Origin: Flavobacterium sp.
GTDB taxonomy: Bacteria > Bacteroidota > Bacteroidia > Flavobacteriales > Flavobacteriaceae
Assembly (NCBI GenBank): GCA_017989775.1
Contig: JAGNPF010000087.1
Location: 1 to 6,566, forward strand
Length of the DNA: 6,566 bases
Direction of reading: 5' to 3'
Below are positions 1 through 6,566 of the stretch, in pieces. A model generated the notes under the pieces. It did not search any database and had not been told where the DNA came from. It was given only the letters and a program-made list of their open reading frames with translations. Within the stretch, counting starts at the first letter, position 1; every line of letters begins with the position of its first letter. The translations under genes and the position numbers were made by a program.

Positions 1-2004
1 CATTTGCACTTCCTTGAACCGTGTTTCGTCCACATAGTTGCCCATTTTGTTCCAAGTCGATTGCATTGTTGCGACTTCGTCAACGCCTTCCTGGTATTTC
101 AGGGCTATTCCATTCCAAAGGGTTTGTCCATTTTTCAGTTTGAAATCCCAGGACAAATGGTGAAACCACAACAAATCTTTTTCGGGACAAGTTTTTGCAT
201 CGTCAAAAAGTTGGGCCACTTCTGGAGCGTATTGTGCCGTGGCCTTGCTTCCAGTTTTGGAACGGTCAAATCCAATGCCGTTTTTGTCGGCTTTGAGGTA
301 ATAGGTAGGATTCCATTCCGGTCTGGAGAGGTTGCCCACCCAAGGTCCCGGGCCATAATGATGACCGGTATCCATAATATGATGCAAGCCAAGAGGAGTC
401 ATATAATTCACCACCGCTTCTCTCGATTTCAGCATCATTTCTTTGACTGGATTGACAAAATTTTCATCATTGGAAAAAGTCATTCGCAACCATTCATCGG
501 CGATAGTTTCTGAATCTAAATAAGGATTCCAAGCCAATCGTCCGAAGCCGTACCAATTCGCTTGCGCAAATGGATGTCCCGTCCAATTGATGTCACTGCC
601 AATGTTTGCCACGCCCGCAATGCCGGTAATTTTATGGTTTTCCAATGAACCATCGACAACTTTGGCAACGGTGGAGCCTTTGCCTTTGCCAAACGTATCC
701 GCTTCCAATACTTCCTGATACAATTTGGGTAGATAAACCAAGTGCGTGCTGAATCCCAAATATTCTTGGGTAATTTGGAATTCCATCATCAAAGGCGTTT
801 TTGGCATGGCACCAAATATGGGATGAAAGGGCTCTCTGGGTTGAAAATCAATCGCGCCATTTTTGACTTGGACAATCACGTTGTCTCTAAATTTTCCGTC
901 ATAAGGAACAAATTCGCTGTAGGCTTGTTTCGCCCTGTCATTCACATCGTGTTCCGAGTAAACAAAGGCTCGCCACATCACGATTCCGCCAAAAGGAGCC
1001 ACGGCATCGGCCAGCATATTGGCGCCGTCAACATGGTTTCGACCATAATTTTGGGGTCCGGGTTGTCCTTCGGAATTGGCTTTGACCAAAAATCCACCAA
1101 AATCGGGAATTCGTTTGTAAATTTCAGCCGCTTTTTCTTTCCACCAATTTTTGACTTTTTCATCATAAGGATCGGCAGTTTTCAATCCACCAATTTCTAT
1201 GGGTGCCGAAAAACGTGCGGTCAAATACACTTTGATTCCATAAGGTCTAAAAGTATTTGCCAAGGCTTCCACTTTTTCCAGATAGAGCGGTGTCAAGATT
1301 AAGGCATTGGCATTGACATTGTTCAAAACCGTGCCGTTGATGCCTATCGAAGCATTGGCACGAGCATAATCGATGTAGCGTTGGTCAATAAAATCGGGTA
1401 ATTTTTGCCAATTCCAAAGCGAAGCACCGGCATAACCACGTTCCACAGTTCCATTTAGATTGTCCCAATGGTTCAGCATTCGAACATTTATTTTTGGAGC
1501 ATCTACAATGTTCAGGTTTTCGATGGATTTATTGGTTTGAAGGAGTTTCAAGAAATTGAAAACGCCGTATAAAACGCCTATATCGGTTTTTCCTGTAACA
1601 AGGATGCGGTTTTTATCTTTCGATTTAATGGTTTTAATAATGTAACCTTCGTCATTGATTAAGTCAAAATCATTTTTCAGGTTTTTCAGGATGTCTTCTT
1701 TCAGTGAAGATTTGGAACCCAAAATCAACACGTTTTCTGCTTCAACATTTTGTTGAACATTGATTTTATTTCCCAACAAACCGGAAAGCCCCAACTGCAA
1801 CTCTTTTGTGGCGGCTTGAATCGTCTCGGAATTGTCCAAGGCAACGATTCCGTTGATGGTGGATTGGTATTCTGACACCAATTTGGCGTCTTGTACTTTC
1901 TCATATTGTAGCCATAATTTATAGTCAGTTTGTGCTGATGAATCAACAGTTGACATAAATAGGGTTAGAAGAAGGGAAAAGTATATATTGGGTAATCGGC
2001 TCAT
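1..2004 (-). CDS. aguA: GH67 alpha-glucuronidase, exported (3' end missing)
   Basis: This enzyme releases glucuronic acid or 4-O-methylglucuronic acid from the non-reducing terminal xylose of aldouronic acids, completing glucuronoxylan breakdown. The frame is open for 668 codons without a stop, from the ATG at 2004 to the window edge. About 40 residues of a usual length near 700 are probably missing. Residues 1-24 form a signal peptide (Arg3, a hydrophobic core around 7-17, a likely cut after SSA24), which suggests periplasmic location. An N-terminal GH67 domain follows to about 150, then the TIM barrel (opening near VRMLNHWDN, 174-182), then the C-terminal helical domain. By alignment from memory with the Cellvibrio and Geobacillus enzymes, Glu312 (KANSEGQPGP) is the catalytic acid. 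Asp386 (IDFQPREPF) and Glu414 (QITQEYLG) are the paired base residues. All three are present and I saw no frameshift. It is divergent from a GH3 gene, which fits joint xylan use. The family call is very secure; the symbol follows Geobacillus usage. Confidence 0.96.
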   Translation of the reverse strand, partial: MSRLPNIYFSLLLTLFMSTVDSSAQTDYKLWLQYEKVQDAKLVSEYQSTINGIVALDNSETIQAATKELQLGLSGLLGNKINVQQNVEAENVLILGSKSSLKEDILKNLKNDFDLINDEGYIIKTIKSKDKNRILVTGKTDIGVLYGVFNFLKLLQTNKSIENLNIVDAPKINVRMLNHWDNLNGTVERGYAGASLWNWQKLPDFIDQRYIDYARANASIGINGTVLNNVNANALILTPLYLEKVEALANTFRPYGIKVYLTARFSAPIEIGGLKTADPYDEKVKNWWKEKAAEIYKRIPDFGGFLVKANSEGQPGPQNYGRNHVDGANMLADAVAPFGGIVMWRAFVYSEHDVNDRAKQAYSEFVPYDGKFRDNVIVQVKNGAIDFQPREPFHPIFGAMPKTPLMMEFQITQEYLGFSTHLVYLPKLYQEVLEADTFGKGKGSTVAKVVDGSLENHKITGIAGVANIGSDINWTGHPFAQANWYGFGRLAWNPYLDSETIADEWLRMTFSNDENFVNPVKEMMLKSREAVVNYMTPLGLHHIMDTGHHYGPGPWVGNLSRPEWNPTYYLKADKNGIGFDRSKTGSKATAQYAPEVAQLFDDAKTCPEKDLLWFHHLSWDFKLKNGQTLWNGIALKYQEGVDEVATMQSTWNKMGNYVDETRFKEVQM

Positions 2005-2112
2005 TTTTAATTGATTTTTCTTGAAACCTTTTTGTCAGTTGGTAGCAAGCAATAAAATTCTAACTTTTAAATTGGTTTTTACTGTGTTTTACTGATGATG
2101 TTGTTTTTTATT

Positions 2113-2120
2113 TATATTTG
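2113..2120 (+). promoter_or_regulatory. -7 promoter box for the GH3 gene
   Basis: TATATTTG matches the Bacteroidota -7 consensus TAnnTTTG at every fixed position and points towards the GH3 gene, leaving a leader of roughly 100 bases. The same octamer occurs at the lacI promoter on the other strand. No clear -33 TTTG lies at the usual spacing (about 17-23 bases), so the promoter may be weak or dependent on other factors. The DNA is AT-rich enough for a chance match; position and the adjoining operator-like site support it. Confidence 0.5.
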
Positions 2121-2131
2121 CAATCGGTTGC
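2120..2131. promoter_or_regulatory. Candidate LacI-family operator
   Basis: GCAATCGGTTGC is a near-perfect palindrome of the form GCAAnCGnTTGC, with five of six base pairs symmetric about a central CG. An even palindrome with a central CG is the usual operator shape for LacI-family proteins, whose hinge helices insert a leucine at that step. It shares its first base with the -7 box of the GH3 promoter, so a bound repressor would cover the transcription start. It is the only palindrome of this type that I found between the two enzyme genes, so it could serve both. The LacI-family gene at 4542-5573 is the natural candidate to bind it; this link is inference. Confidence 0.55.
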
Positions 2132-2224
2132 GTAAAAGTAAAACATTGAAGTATATAAAAAAAATTTTCCAGTATTTTTTTTATATTCGTAAAATTTAAC
2201 CTAAAAGTTAAGAAATATACAAGT

Positions 2225-4459
2225 ATGAAAAGTATTTGCCAAAAATTGATTGTGATTCTTTTATTGCTCACAATTCTACCGTGTAAGAGTCAAATGCTTG
2301 ACCCAAAAAAACAGGATTTTCCTTTCTATAATCCATCACTTTCCATTGATGAAAGGGTTGCAGATTTGATATCTAGATTGACCCTGGAAGAAAAAGCGAA
2401 TCAAATGTTGCATAATACGGATGCAGTTGAACGTTTGGGAATAGTGCCTTACAATTATTGGAACGAGGCTTTGCACGGGGTTGGTCGGTCTGGAAATGCG
2501 ACTGTTTTTCCTCAGGCAATTGGACTTGGAGCCACTTTTGACACTGATTTGGCTTATCGAGTTTCTTCCGTGATTTCAGACGAAGCCAGGGCAATGCACA
2601 ATGTGGCCAAGGCCAAAGGGTATAATTTGCAATACGGGGGCTTGACTTTTTGGACGCCCAACATCAATATTTTTAGAGATCCCAGATGGGGCAGAGGTCA
2701 GGAAACTTACGGTGAAGACCCGTTTTTGACCGCTGCGATAGGATCTGCTTTTGTAAAAGGATTGCAAGGAGATAATCCCAATTATTTAAAAACGGCAGCT
2801 TGCGCCAAACATTTTGCAGTGCACAGTGGGCCGGAATTGGTGCGACACCAGTTTAATGCAGAAGCCAGTCAAAAGGATTTATGGGAAACTTATTTGCCTG
2901 CATTTAAAGCCTTGGTTGACGTTAAAGTAGAAGCAGTAATGTGTGCTTATAATAGTACCAATGGTCAGCCATGTTGCTCGAACAATTATTTGATTACGGA
3001 TGTTCTTAGAAAAAAATGGAATTTTAAAGGTCACGTTTTGACAGATTGCTGGGCTTTGCAGGATTTTTATGCACCAAAAGGAACAGGTCATGGAATTGTG
3101 AAAACTCAGGCAGAAGCAGCTGCTTTGGCTGTAAAAAGTGGCGTGAGTTTAAATTGTGGAGTAGCTTACAACTCTTTGCCAGATGCCGTAAAAGAGGGTT
3201 TGATTACCGAAAAAGAAATCGATTCCCAATTGGCAATTTTACTTAAAACCAGATTCAAACTGGGTTTGTTTGACCCTATGGGTTCCAATCCTTATGATGA
3301 CATTTCGTCAACTGTTGTAGATAGCGAATCTCACAGAGCTTTGGCTAGAGAAGTGGCCCAAAAAAGTATGGTATTGTTGAAAAACAATGGGATTTTACCA
3401 TTAAAAAATGACCTAGGTAAATATTTTGTCACGGGGCCAAATGCAGCTAGTATCGAAATTCTTTTAGGCAATTATTACGGAATAAACCCAAACATGGTTA
3501 CCATTCTCGAAGGTATTACGGCTTCCATAAGTCCGGCGAGCAAATTGCAATACAGGTTGGGAGCCATGCTGAATCAAAAAGCGGTTAATCCCGTAAATTA
3601 TGCCACCGGGAATGCAGCGGACAGCGATGTGACCATTGTAGTTTTGGGTGTTTCGAGTACCATTGAAGGGGAAGAAGGCGATTCGTTGTCGTCATTGACG
3701 GCTGGTGACAGATTGGATTATAATTTGCCTCAAAACCAAATAGATTATCTTAGAGAACTAAGAGAAACTGCCAACAAAGATCCTAATAACAAGAGACCCA
3801 TTGTTGCTGTAATTACCGGTGGAAGCCCTATGAATCTTGCCGAAGTGCAGGAATTGGCCGATGCTGTTTTGTTGGTTTGGTATCCTGGCGAAGAAGGTGG
3901 AACTGCGGTTGCAGACATTCTTTTCGGGAAAATTTCCCCATCTGGAAAATTGCCAATTACATTTCCTAAATCTTTAGACCAATTGCCTCCTTTTGAGGAT
4001 TATTCGATGAAAGGAAGAACCTATAAATACATGAACGTGGATCCGATGTATCCTTTTGGATTTGGATTGGGTTACACCAATTTCACTTACGGCGAAGCCA
4101 AAGTTGCTGCAACAAAAATATCCAAAAAAGACAATCTTAAAGTTGCTGTCAAAGTGACCAATTCAGGAAAAGTAAAATCAGACGAAGTGGTTCAATTGTA
4201 TGTTTCGGATTTGGTGGCTTCGGTTGAAGTGCCAAATTTCCAGCTGACGAATATGAAGAGAATCACTTTGGAACCAGGAGAATCTACCGAAGTTTCATTC
4301 CAGTTGACTCCAAAAGCATTCGAAATGGTGAAAAATGATGGTTCCAGAGTTATAGAATCTGGAGAATTCAAAATATATGTGGGTGGTTCCAGCCCGATGA
4401 AAAGAAGTTTTGAGTTGGGTGCGCCAAAAATGGCCGAGGTTACGGTAGCTGTAAAATAA
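2225..4459 (+). CDS. GH3 glycosidase, probable exported beta-xylosidase
   Basis: This is a complete 744-residue family 3 glycoside hydrolase, a retaining exo-enzyme that most likely releases xylose from xylooligosaccharides in the periplasm. Residues 1-23 form an export signal; Cys20 follows ILP, a poor lipobox, so ordinary cleavage near KSQ is more likely than lipidation. The TIM barrel (about 35-345) has the YWNEALHGV motif (78-86) of the xylosidase-like subgroup, the substrate-binding DPRWGR and ETYGEDP motifs (152-166) and KHFAVH (195-200). The nucleophile is Asp274 in LTDCWA; a Cys after this Asp is typical of GH3 xylosidases, where most beta-glucosidases have Trp. The alpha/beta sandwich (about 385-590) offers the acid/base Glu within IEGEEGD (480-486). 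A fibronectin III-like domain (about 635-725) ends the protein. One oddity is Ser308 in GVSLNCG, where relatives usually have Asp. The GH67 neighbour supports xylan use, but beta-glucosidase or alpha-arabinofuranosidase side activity is possible. Confidence 0.93.
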   Translation: MKSICQKLIVILLLLTILPCKSQMLDPKKQDFPFYNPSLSIDERVADLISRLTLEEKANQMLHNTDAVERLGIVPYNYWNEALHGVGRSGNATVFPQAIGLGATFDTDLAYRVSSVISDEARAMHNVAKAKGYNLQYGGLTFWTPNINIFRDPRWGRGQETYGEDPFLTAAIGSAFVKGLQGDNPNYLKTAACAKHFAVHSGPELVRHQFNAEASQKDLWETYLPAFKALVDVKVEAVMCAYNSTNGQPCCSNNYLITDVLRKKWNFKGHVLTDCWALQDFYAPKGTGHGIVKTQAEAAALAVKSGVSLNCGVAYNSLPDAVKEGLITEKEIDSQLAILLKTRFKLGLFDPMGSNPYDDISSTVVDSESHRALAREVAQKSMVLLKNNGILPLKNDLGKYFVTGPNAASIEILLGNYYGINPNMVTILEGITASISPASKLQYRLGAMLNQKAVNPVNYATGNAADSDVTIVVLGVSSTIEGEEGDSLSSLTAGDRLDYNLPQNQIDYLRELRETANKDPNNKRPIVAVITGGSPMNLAEVQELADAVLLVWYPGEEGGTAVADILFGKISPSGKLPITFPKSLDQLPPFEDYSMKGRTYKYMNVDPMYPFGFGLGYTNFTYGEAKVAATKISKKDNLKVAVKVTNSGKVKSDEVVQLYVSDLVASVEVPNFQLTNMKRITLEPGESTEVSFQLTPKAFEMVKNDGSRVIESGEFKIYVGGSSPMKRSFELGAPKMAEVTVAVK

Positions 4460-4478
4460 TTTAAGAAGAGAACAATTC

Positions 4479-4522
4479 AAAAAAAAATCCTTGGTTTAAA
4501 CTAAAATCAAGGAGTTTTTTTT
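4479..4522. terminator. Bidirectional intrinsic terminator between convergent genes
   Basis: A ten-pair stem (4488-4497 with 4504-4513, one G-T pair, core TCCTTG/CAAGGA) closes a six-base loop. It is preceded by nine A (4479-4487) and followed, after one G, by eight T (4515-4522). The hairpin can therefore end transcripts from both sides: the GH3 gene, which stops 20 bases upstream, and the lacI gene, whose stop codon lies about 20 bases to the right. Confidence 0.88.
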
Positions 4523-4541
4523 GGCAATATTATAAAGTGTC

Positions 4542-5573
4542 TTAAATTCTTTTTGAAGATTCTCGAACCAATACTTCGGTGTTCAAAAAAGTGATTTCTT
4601 TCACTTCGTCTTTATTAGGGAATTTAATGCTTTTCAAAATAATTTCAGCCGACATCTGTCCCATTTTTGCTGCAGGATGGGTAATGGTGGATAAATTAGG
4701 GGCTATAATTTCTGAAATGGGGTCGTTGTTAAAACCTATGACAGCGAAATCTTCTGGAATTCGAAGACCTCTTTTTTTGGCACTTTGTATGGCGCTTACG
4801 GCCATGATGTCTCCCGAAGCAAATAACCCATCAGGCCTGTTTTTTAGATCTAATAATTTATTGCTGGCTTTTAAAGCTTCGTTGTAAGTAACTGTTTTTA
4901 AATCTGCAATTAGTTCTTTTTCAATTGGTAAATTGTATTTTTTTAAGGCATCAAGATAGCCTCTCTTTCTTTCATTGTATAAATTACCAAACTCCGACCC
5001 AGCGGTAATGTGGGCAATGCGGGTACAACCTTGTTCTATAAGGTGAGTTGTTGCTTTGAATGCAGCTGCATAATTGTCGATTATTACTCGAAAAGTATTA
5101 AAATCTTTCGGTACCCTATCGACAAAAACTATTGGAATGTTGTTGTTTACAAATTGTTGAAAATGAGAAGTGTCGACTGTTTTCATTCCTAACGAACAAA
5201 TAATGCCGCTAACCCTGCTTCCGTATAATGATTTGGCCATACTTACTTCCTCTTCATAAGAGTCATGGGATTGCATGATAATTACATTGTATCCTGATTT
5301 TTGGGCAGCTATTTCTATACCGCTAATCAATGAAGAAAGGAAGGGTTGGGTAACGGTTGGTATCAAAACGCCAATGGTGTTGGTTTTGTTGCCGCGCAAT
5401 CCTGCAGCCAAGGTGTTGGGAACATAGCCCATTTCTTCGGCAGTCTTTTTTACTTTTTTAATCGTTTTGCTGCTAATGGTCGGATGGTCTTTTAGCGCTC
5501 TCGAGATGGTCGAAGTGGCCAGTTTTAATTTTTCGGCAATATCGTAGATGGTAACATCTTTATTTTCTTCCAT
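4542..5573 (-). CDS. LacI-family transcriptional regulator
   Basis: This 343-residue protein is a full-length LacI/GalR-type DNA-binding regulator, usually a repressor released by a sugar. Residues 7-55 are the helix-turn-helix headpiece (VTIYDIAEKLKLATSTISRA). The hinge follows, with the N-x2-A-x2-L pattern (N53, A56, L59; Leu59 matches the leucine that pries open the central CG of operators). The periplasmic-binding-protein fold starts at TIGVLIP (66-72) and includes VFVDRVP (149-155) and the DGLFASGD segment (248-255). I chose the ATG at 5573 because the headpiece begins right after it. The frame stays open for 26 more codons upstream, but these would run through the promoter box and resemble no domain. 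The gene converges on the GH3 gene, and its likely targets are that gene and the GH67 gene. The ligand cannot be read from the sequence; a xylan-derived sugar or aldouronate is a guess from context. Confidence 0.94.
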   Translation of the reverse strand: MEENKDVTIYDIAEKLKLATSTISRALKDHPTISSKTIKKVKKTAEEMGYVPNTLAAGLRGNKTNTIGVLIPTVTQPFLSSLISGIEIAAQKSGYNVIIMQSHDSYEEEVSMAKSLYGSRVSGIICSLGMKTVDTSHFQQFVNNNIPIVFVDRVPKDFNTFRVIIDNYAAAFKATTHLIEQGCTRIAHITAGSEFGNLYNERKRGYLDALKKYNLPIEKELIADLKTVTYNEALKASNKLLDLKNRPDGLFASGDIMAVSAIQSAKKRGLRIPEDFAVIGFNNDPISEIIAPNLSTITHPAAKMGQMSAEIILKSIKFPNKDEVKEITFLNTEVLVRESSKRI

Positions 5574-5593
5574 AGAATAAAAAAAATTGAATA

Positions 5594-5601
5594 CAAATAT
5601 A
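5594..5601 (-). promoter_or_regulatory. -7 promoter box for the lacI-type gene
   Basis: Read on the minus strand this is TATATTTG, a full match to the Bacteroidota -7 consensus TAnnTTTG, identical to the box before the GH3 gene. It sits about 20 bases upstream of the chosen lacI start codon, giving a short leader. A good -33 element is not visible at the expected spacing. An inverted repeat overlaps its upstream edge, as expected of a regulated promoter. Confidence 0.55.
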
Positions 5602-5622
5602 CTGTTTTTTGACGAACAGTAT
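5599..5622. repeat. Inverted repeat at the lacI promoter, operator candidate
   Basis: ATACTGTT (5599-5606) and AACAGTAT (5615-5622) are perfect inverse copies around an 8-base spacer. The repeat covers three bases of the lacI -7 box and extends into the -33 zone, so a dimeric protein bound here would block that promoter. It lacks the central CG of LacI-type sites, so the divergently encoded GntR-type protein or another factor may be the binder. No pyrimidine tract follows it in either direction as a terminator would have. Confidence 0.5.
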
Positions 5623-5735
5623 TCGTGCACTGATTTTGTGGTTAGAATCAAATTTAATTAAAACAAACAATATTCCGTTTAAACTTGTATTCAGAAATAT
5701 AGGTCGTAATGAAGTCCAATCGCAATATAATAAAT

Positions 5736-5759
5736 TTTTGAAAAAAAATCGTTTCAAAA
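5736..5759. repeat. Second inverted repeat of the same geometry
   Basis: TTTTGAAA (5736-5743) and TTTCAAAA (5752-5759) are perfect inverse arms around an 8-base spacer, the same layout as the repeat at 5599-5622 but with a different arm sequence. It lies about 60 bases upstream of the gntR start codon. Because the arms are low-complexity A/T runs, chance is a real possibility. It could be an operator for the GntR-type protein or an unrelated factor. Confidence 0.35.
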
Positions 5760-5782
5760 CTTTTTATTCCAAAAAAAACAAC

Positions 5783-5790
5783 TACTTTAG
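5783..5790 (+). promoter_or_regulatory. Possible -7 box for the gntR-type gene
   Basis: TACTTTAG matches five of the six fixed positions of TAnnTTTG and lies 28 bases before the start codon, a sensible distance. No -33 partner is visible, so this is a weak assignment. Confidence 0.25.
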
Positions 5791-5818
5791 CATACCGGAA
5801 CAGAACAGCACACTAGTT

Positions 5819-6566
5819 ATGGATGAAAAGAATTTTGCTTTTTCAATTAATCACGAAAGTGATATTCCCAAATACCAACAATTGGTCAATTCCATCAACA
5901 ATGCCATTGCCGAAAATCTTTTGAGCAAGGGGGATTTGCTGCCTTCCGTGAATAGTATTTGCAAAGAAAACAAACTATCGAGAGATACCGTTTTCAAGGC
6001 TTATTCGATTTTGAAAGATCAAAAAGTGATTGAGTCGGTGCCCAATAAGGGTTATTACGTGGCTGGAGAAACGAGAAAAGTGCTTTTGGTTTTGGATACA
6101 TTCAAGGCATACAAAGAAGTTTTGTATCATTCCTTCGTGAATAATTTGCCCGACAACATCATTACAGACGTGCAATTTCATCATTATAACATAGACAATT
6201 TCAAGACCATCATCAACAACAGTGTTGGCAAGTATTATAAATATGTGGTGATGAATTTTGACCACAAAGAAGTGGCTTCGGTATTGACCAATATTTCCAA
6301 CGAAAAATTATTGTTGATCGACTGGAACATTCATTCGAAACCAAAGAACAATTATGTTTTCCAGGATTTTGGAAAAGCGTTTTACGAGTCTTTGACAGGA
6401 GCGGTCGATTTGTTCCGAAAATACAAGTCGATAGATTTCGTGTATCCCAGTTTTACCAATCATCCCATGGAGACGGTCACTTTTTTCAAAAAGTTTTGTG
6501 AGGATTTTGGTTTTGATTATAACGTCATTACCAATCCAAAGGAATTCGATATAGAAAAAAACAAAG
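5819..6566 (+). CDS. GntR-family regulator with sugar-sensor type C-terminal region (3' end missing)
   Basis: The first 249 codons of a one-component regulator are present before the window ends. Residues about 12-82 are a GntR winged helix-turn-helix: PKYQQLVNSINNAI, then LLPSVNSICKENKLSRDTVFKAYSILK as the recognition part, then the wing ESVPNKGYYV. From about residue 86 (RKVLLVLDTF) the sequence looks like a LacI-type periplasmic-binding fold, not the FadR or UTRA effector domains. That makes it analogous in layout to Bacillus AraR, and such proteins commonly sense pentoses or other sugars. The ATG at 5819 is chosen because the domain starts shortly after it; another ATG at 5823 is out of frame. 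The gene is divergent from the lacI-type gene and probably controls genes to its right, which are not visible. The ligand is unknown. Confidence 0.88.
   Translation, partial: MDEKNFAFSINHESDIPKYQQLVNSINNAIAENLLSKGDLLPSVNSICKENKLSRDTVFKAYSILKDQKVIESVPNKGYYVAGETRKVLLVLDTFKAYKEVLYHSFVNNLPDNIITDVQFHHYNIDNFKTIINNSVGKYYKYVVMNFDHKEVASVLTNISNEKLLLIDWNIHSKPKNNYVFQDFGKAFYESLTGAVDLFRKYKSIDFVYPSFTNHPMETVTFFKKFCEDFGFDYNVITNPKEFDIEKNK

Larger units (their letters stand above)
2005..2224. promoter_or_regulatory. Divergent control region between the GH67 and GH3 genes
   Basis: This very AT-rich 220-bp gap separates the two divergent start codons and must hold the promoters of both enzyme genes. On the plus strand it has a perfect -7 box at 2113-2120 with a LacI-type operator candidate beside it. 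Neither start codon has a Shine-Dalgarno sequence; both are preceded by A/T-rich DNA, which is normal in Bacteroidota. I did not find a convincing minus-strand -7 box for the GH67 gene; the nearest is 2133-2140, which differs from the consensus at one position and has no upstream partner. A small inverted repeat (TTAAC at 2196-2200, GTTAA at 2207-2211) lies in the GH3 leader and is too weak to interpret. Confidence 0.7.
5574..5818. promoter_or_regulatory. Divergent control region between the two regulator genes
   Basis: This 245-bp AT-rich gap holds the promoters of the lacI-type and gntR-type genes. It contains a perfect minus-strand -7 box near the lacI start, a weak plus-strand -7 box near the gntR start, and two perfect inverted repeats of identical geometry (8-base arms, 8-base spacer). 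I see no small gene in it. Confidence 0.65.

Noticed and set aside
4..1302. Plus-strand open frames at 4-513 and 742-1302
   Set aside because: They lie antisense to the GH67 frame, which is continuous and shows all family motifs; their translations resemble no protein family.
2182..2189. TATATTCG as an alternative -7 box for the GH3 gene
   Set aside because: It differs from the consensus at one fixed position and has no -33 partner; the perfect box at 2113-2120 beside the operator candidate is preferred.
2089..2271. Minus-strand open frame of 60 codons across the GH3 start
   Set aside because: It lies mostly in the AT-rich control region and overlaps the GH3 start antisense; composition alone explains it.
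2239..2284. Lipoprotein signal in the GH3 enzyme at Cys20
   Set aside because: The residues before the Cys (ILP) are a poor lipobox because of Pro at -1; ordinary signal cleavage a few residues later is more likely, though a lipoprotein cannot be excluded.
5574..5651. 26-codon N-terminal extension of the LacI-family protein
   Set aside because: It would pass through the perfect -7 box and the inverted repeat, and LacI headpieces normally begin within a few residues of the start, as they do from the ATG at 5573.
5716..5727. CCAATCGCAATA as a second LacI-type operator
   Set aside because: It has a central CG, but the flanking bases are not symmetric about it, unlike the site at 2120-2131.

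Overview
The window comes from an AT-rich Bacteroidota genome, most likely a Flavobacterium-like member of the Flavobacteriia. Three things point there: start codons sit in A-rich leaders without Shine-Dalgarno sequences, two promoters carry a perfect Bacteroidota -7 box (TAnnTTTG), and all four proteins resemble flavobacterial homologues. The window holds one carbohydrate-use locus, with four genes and no sign of mobile DNA, tRNA, rRNA or CRISPR.

Layout. Positions 1-2004 (minus strand) are a GH67 alpha-glucuronidase with a signal peptide; its C-terminal end runs off the left edge. It is divergent from a complete GH3 enzyme at 2225-4459 (plus), most likely a beta-xylosidase. The 220-bp region between them holds a perfect -7 box, abutted by a LacI-type pseudo-palindrome with a central CG (GCAATCGGTTGC, 2120-2131). 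The GH3 gene converges on a LacI-family repressor gene (4542-5573, minus), and a hairpin flanked by A and T tracts (4479-4522) between them looks like a bidirectional terminator. The repressor is divergent from a GntR-family regulator with a sugar-sensing type C-terminal region (5819 to the right edge, plus, partial). Their 245-bp intergenic region carries two perfect 8-N8-8 inverted repeats, one overlapping the lacI promoter.

How the genes fit together. GH67 enzymes remove (4-O-methyl)glucuronic acid from the non-reducing end of aldouronic acids. GH3 beta-xylosidases cut the remaining xylooligosaccharides to xylose. Both proteins have export signals, so together they would finish glucuronoxylan breakdown in the periplasm. 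The LacI protein is the obvious candidate for repressing the pair through the site at 2120-2131. The GntR-type protein probably governs a neighbouring sugar operon beyond the right edge. The regulatory links are inference from motif and position. I see no wholly new system; the most interesting material is the regulatory DNA and the pairing of two one-component sugar regulators.
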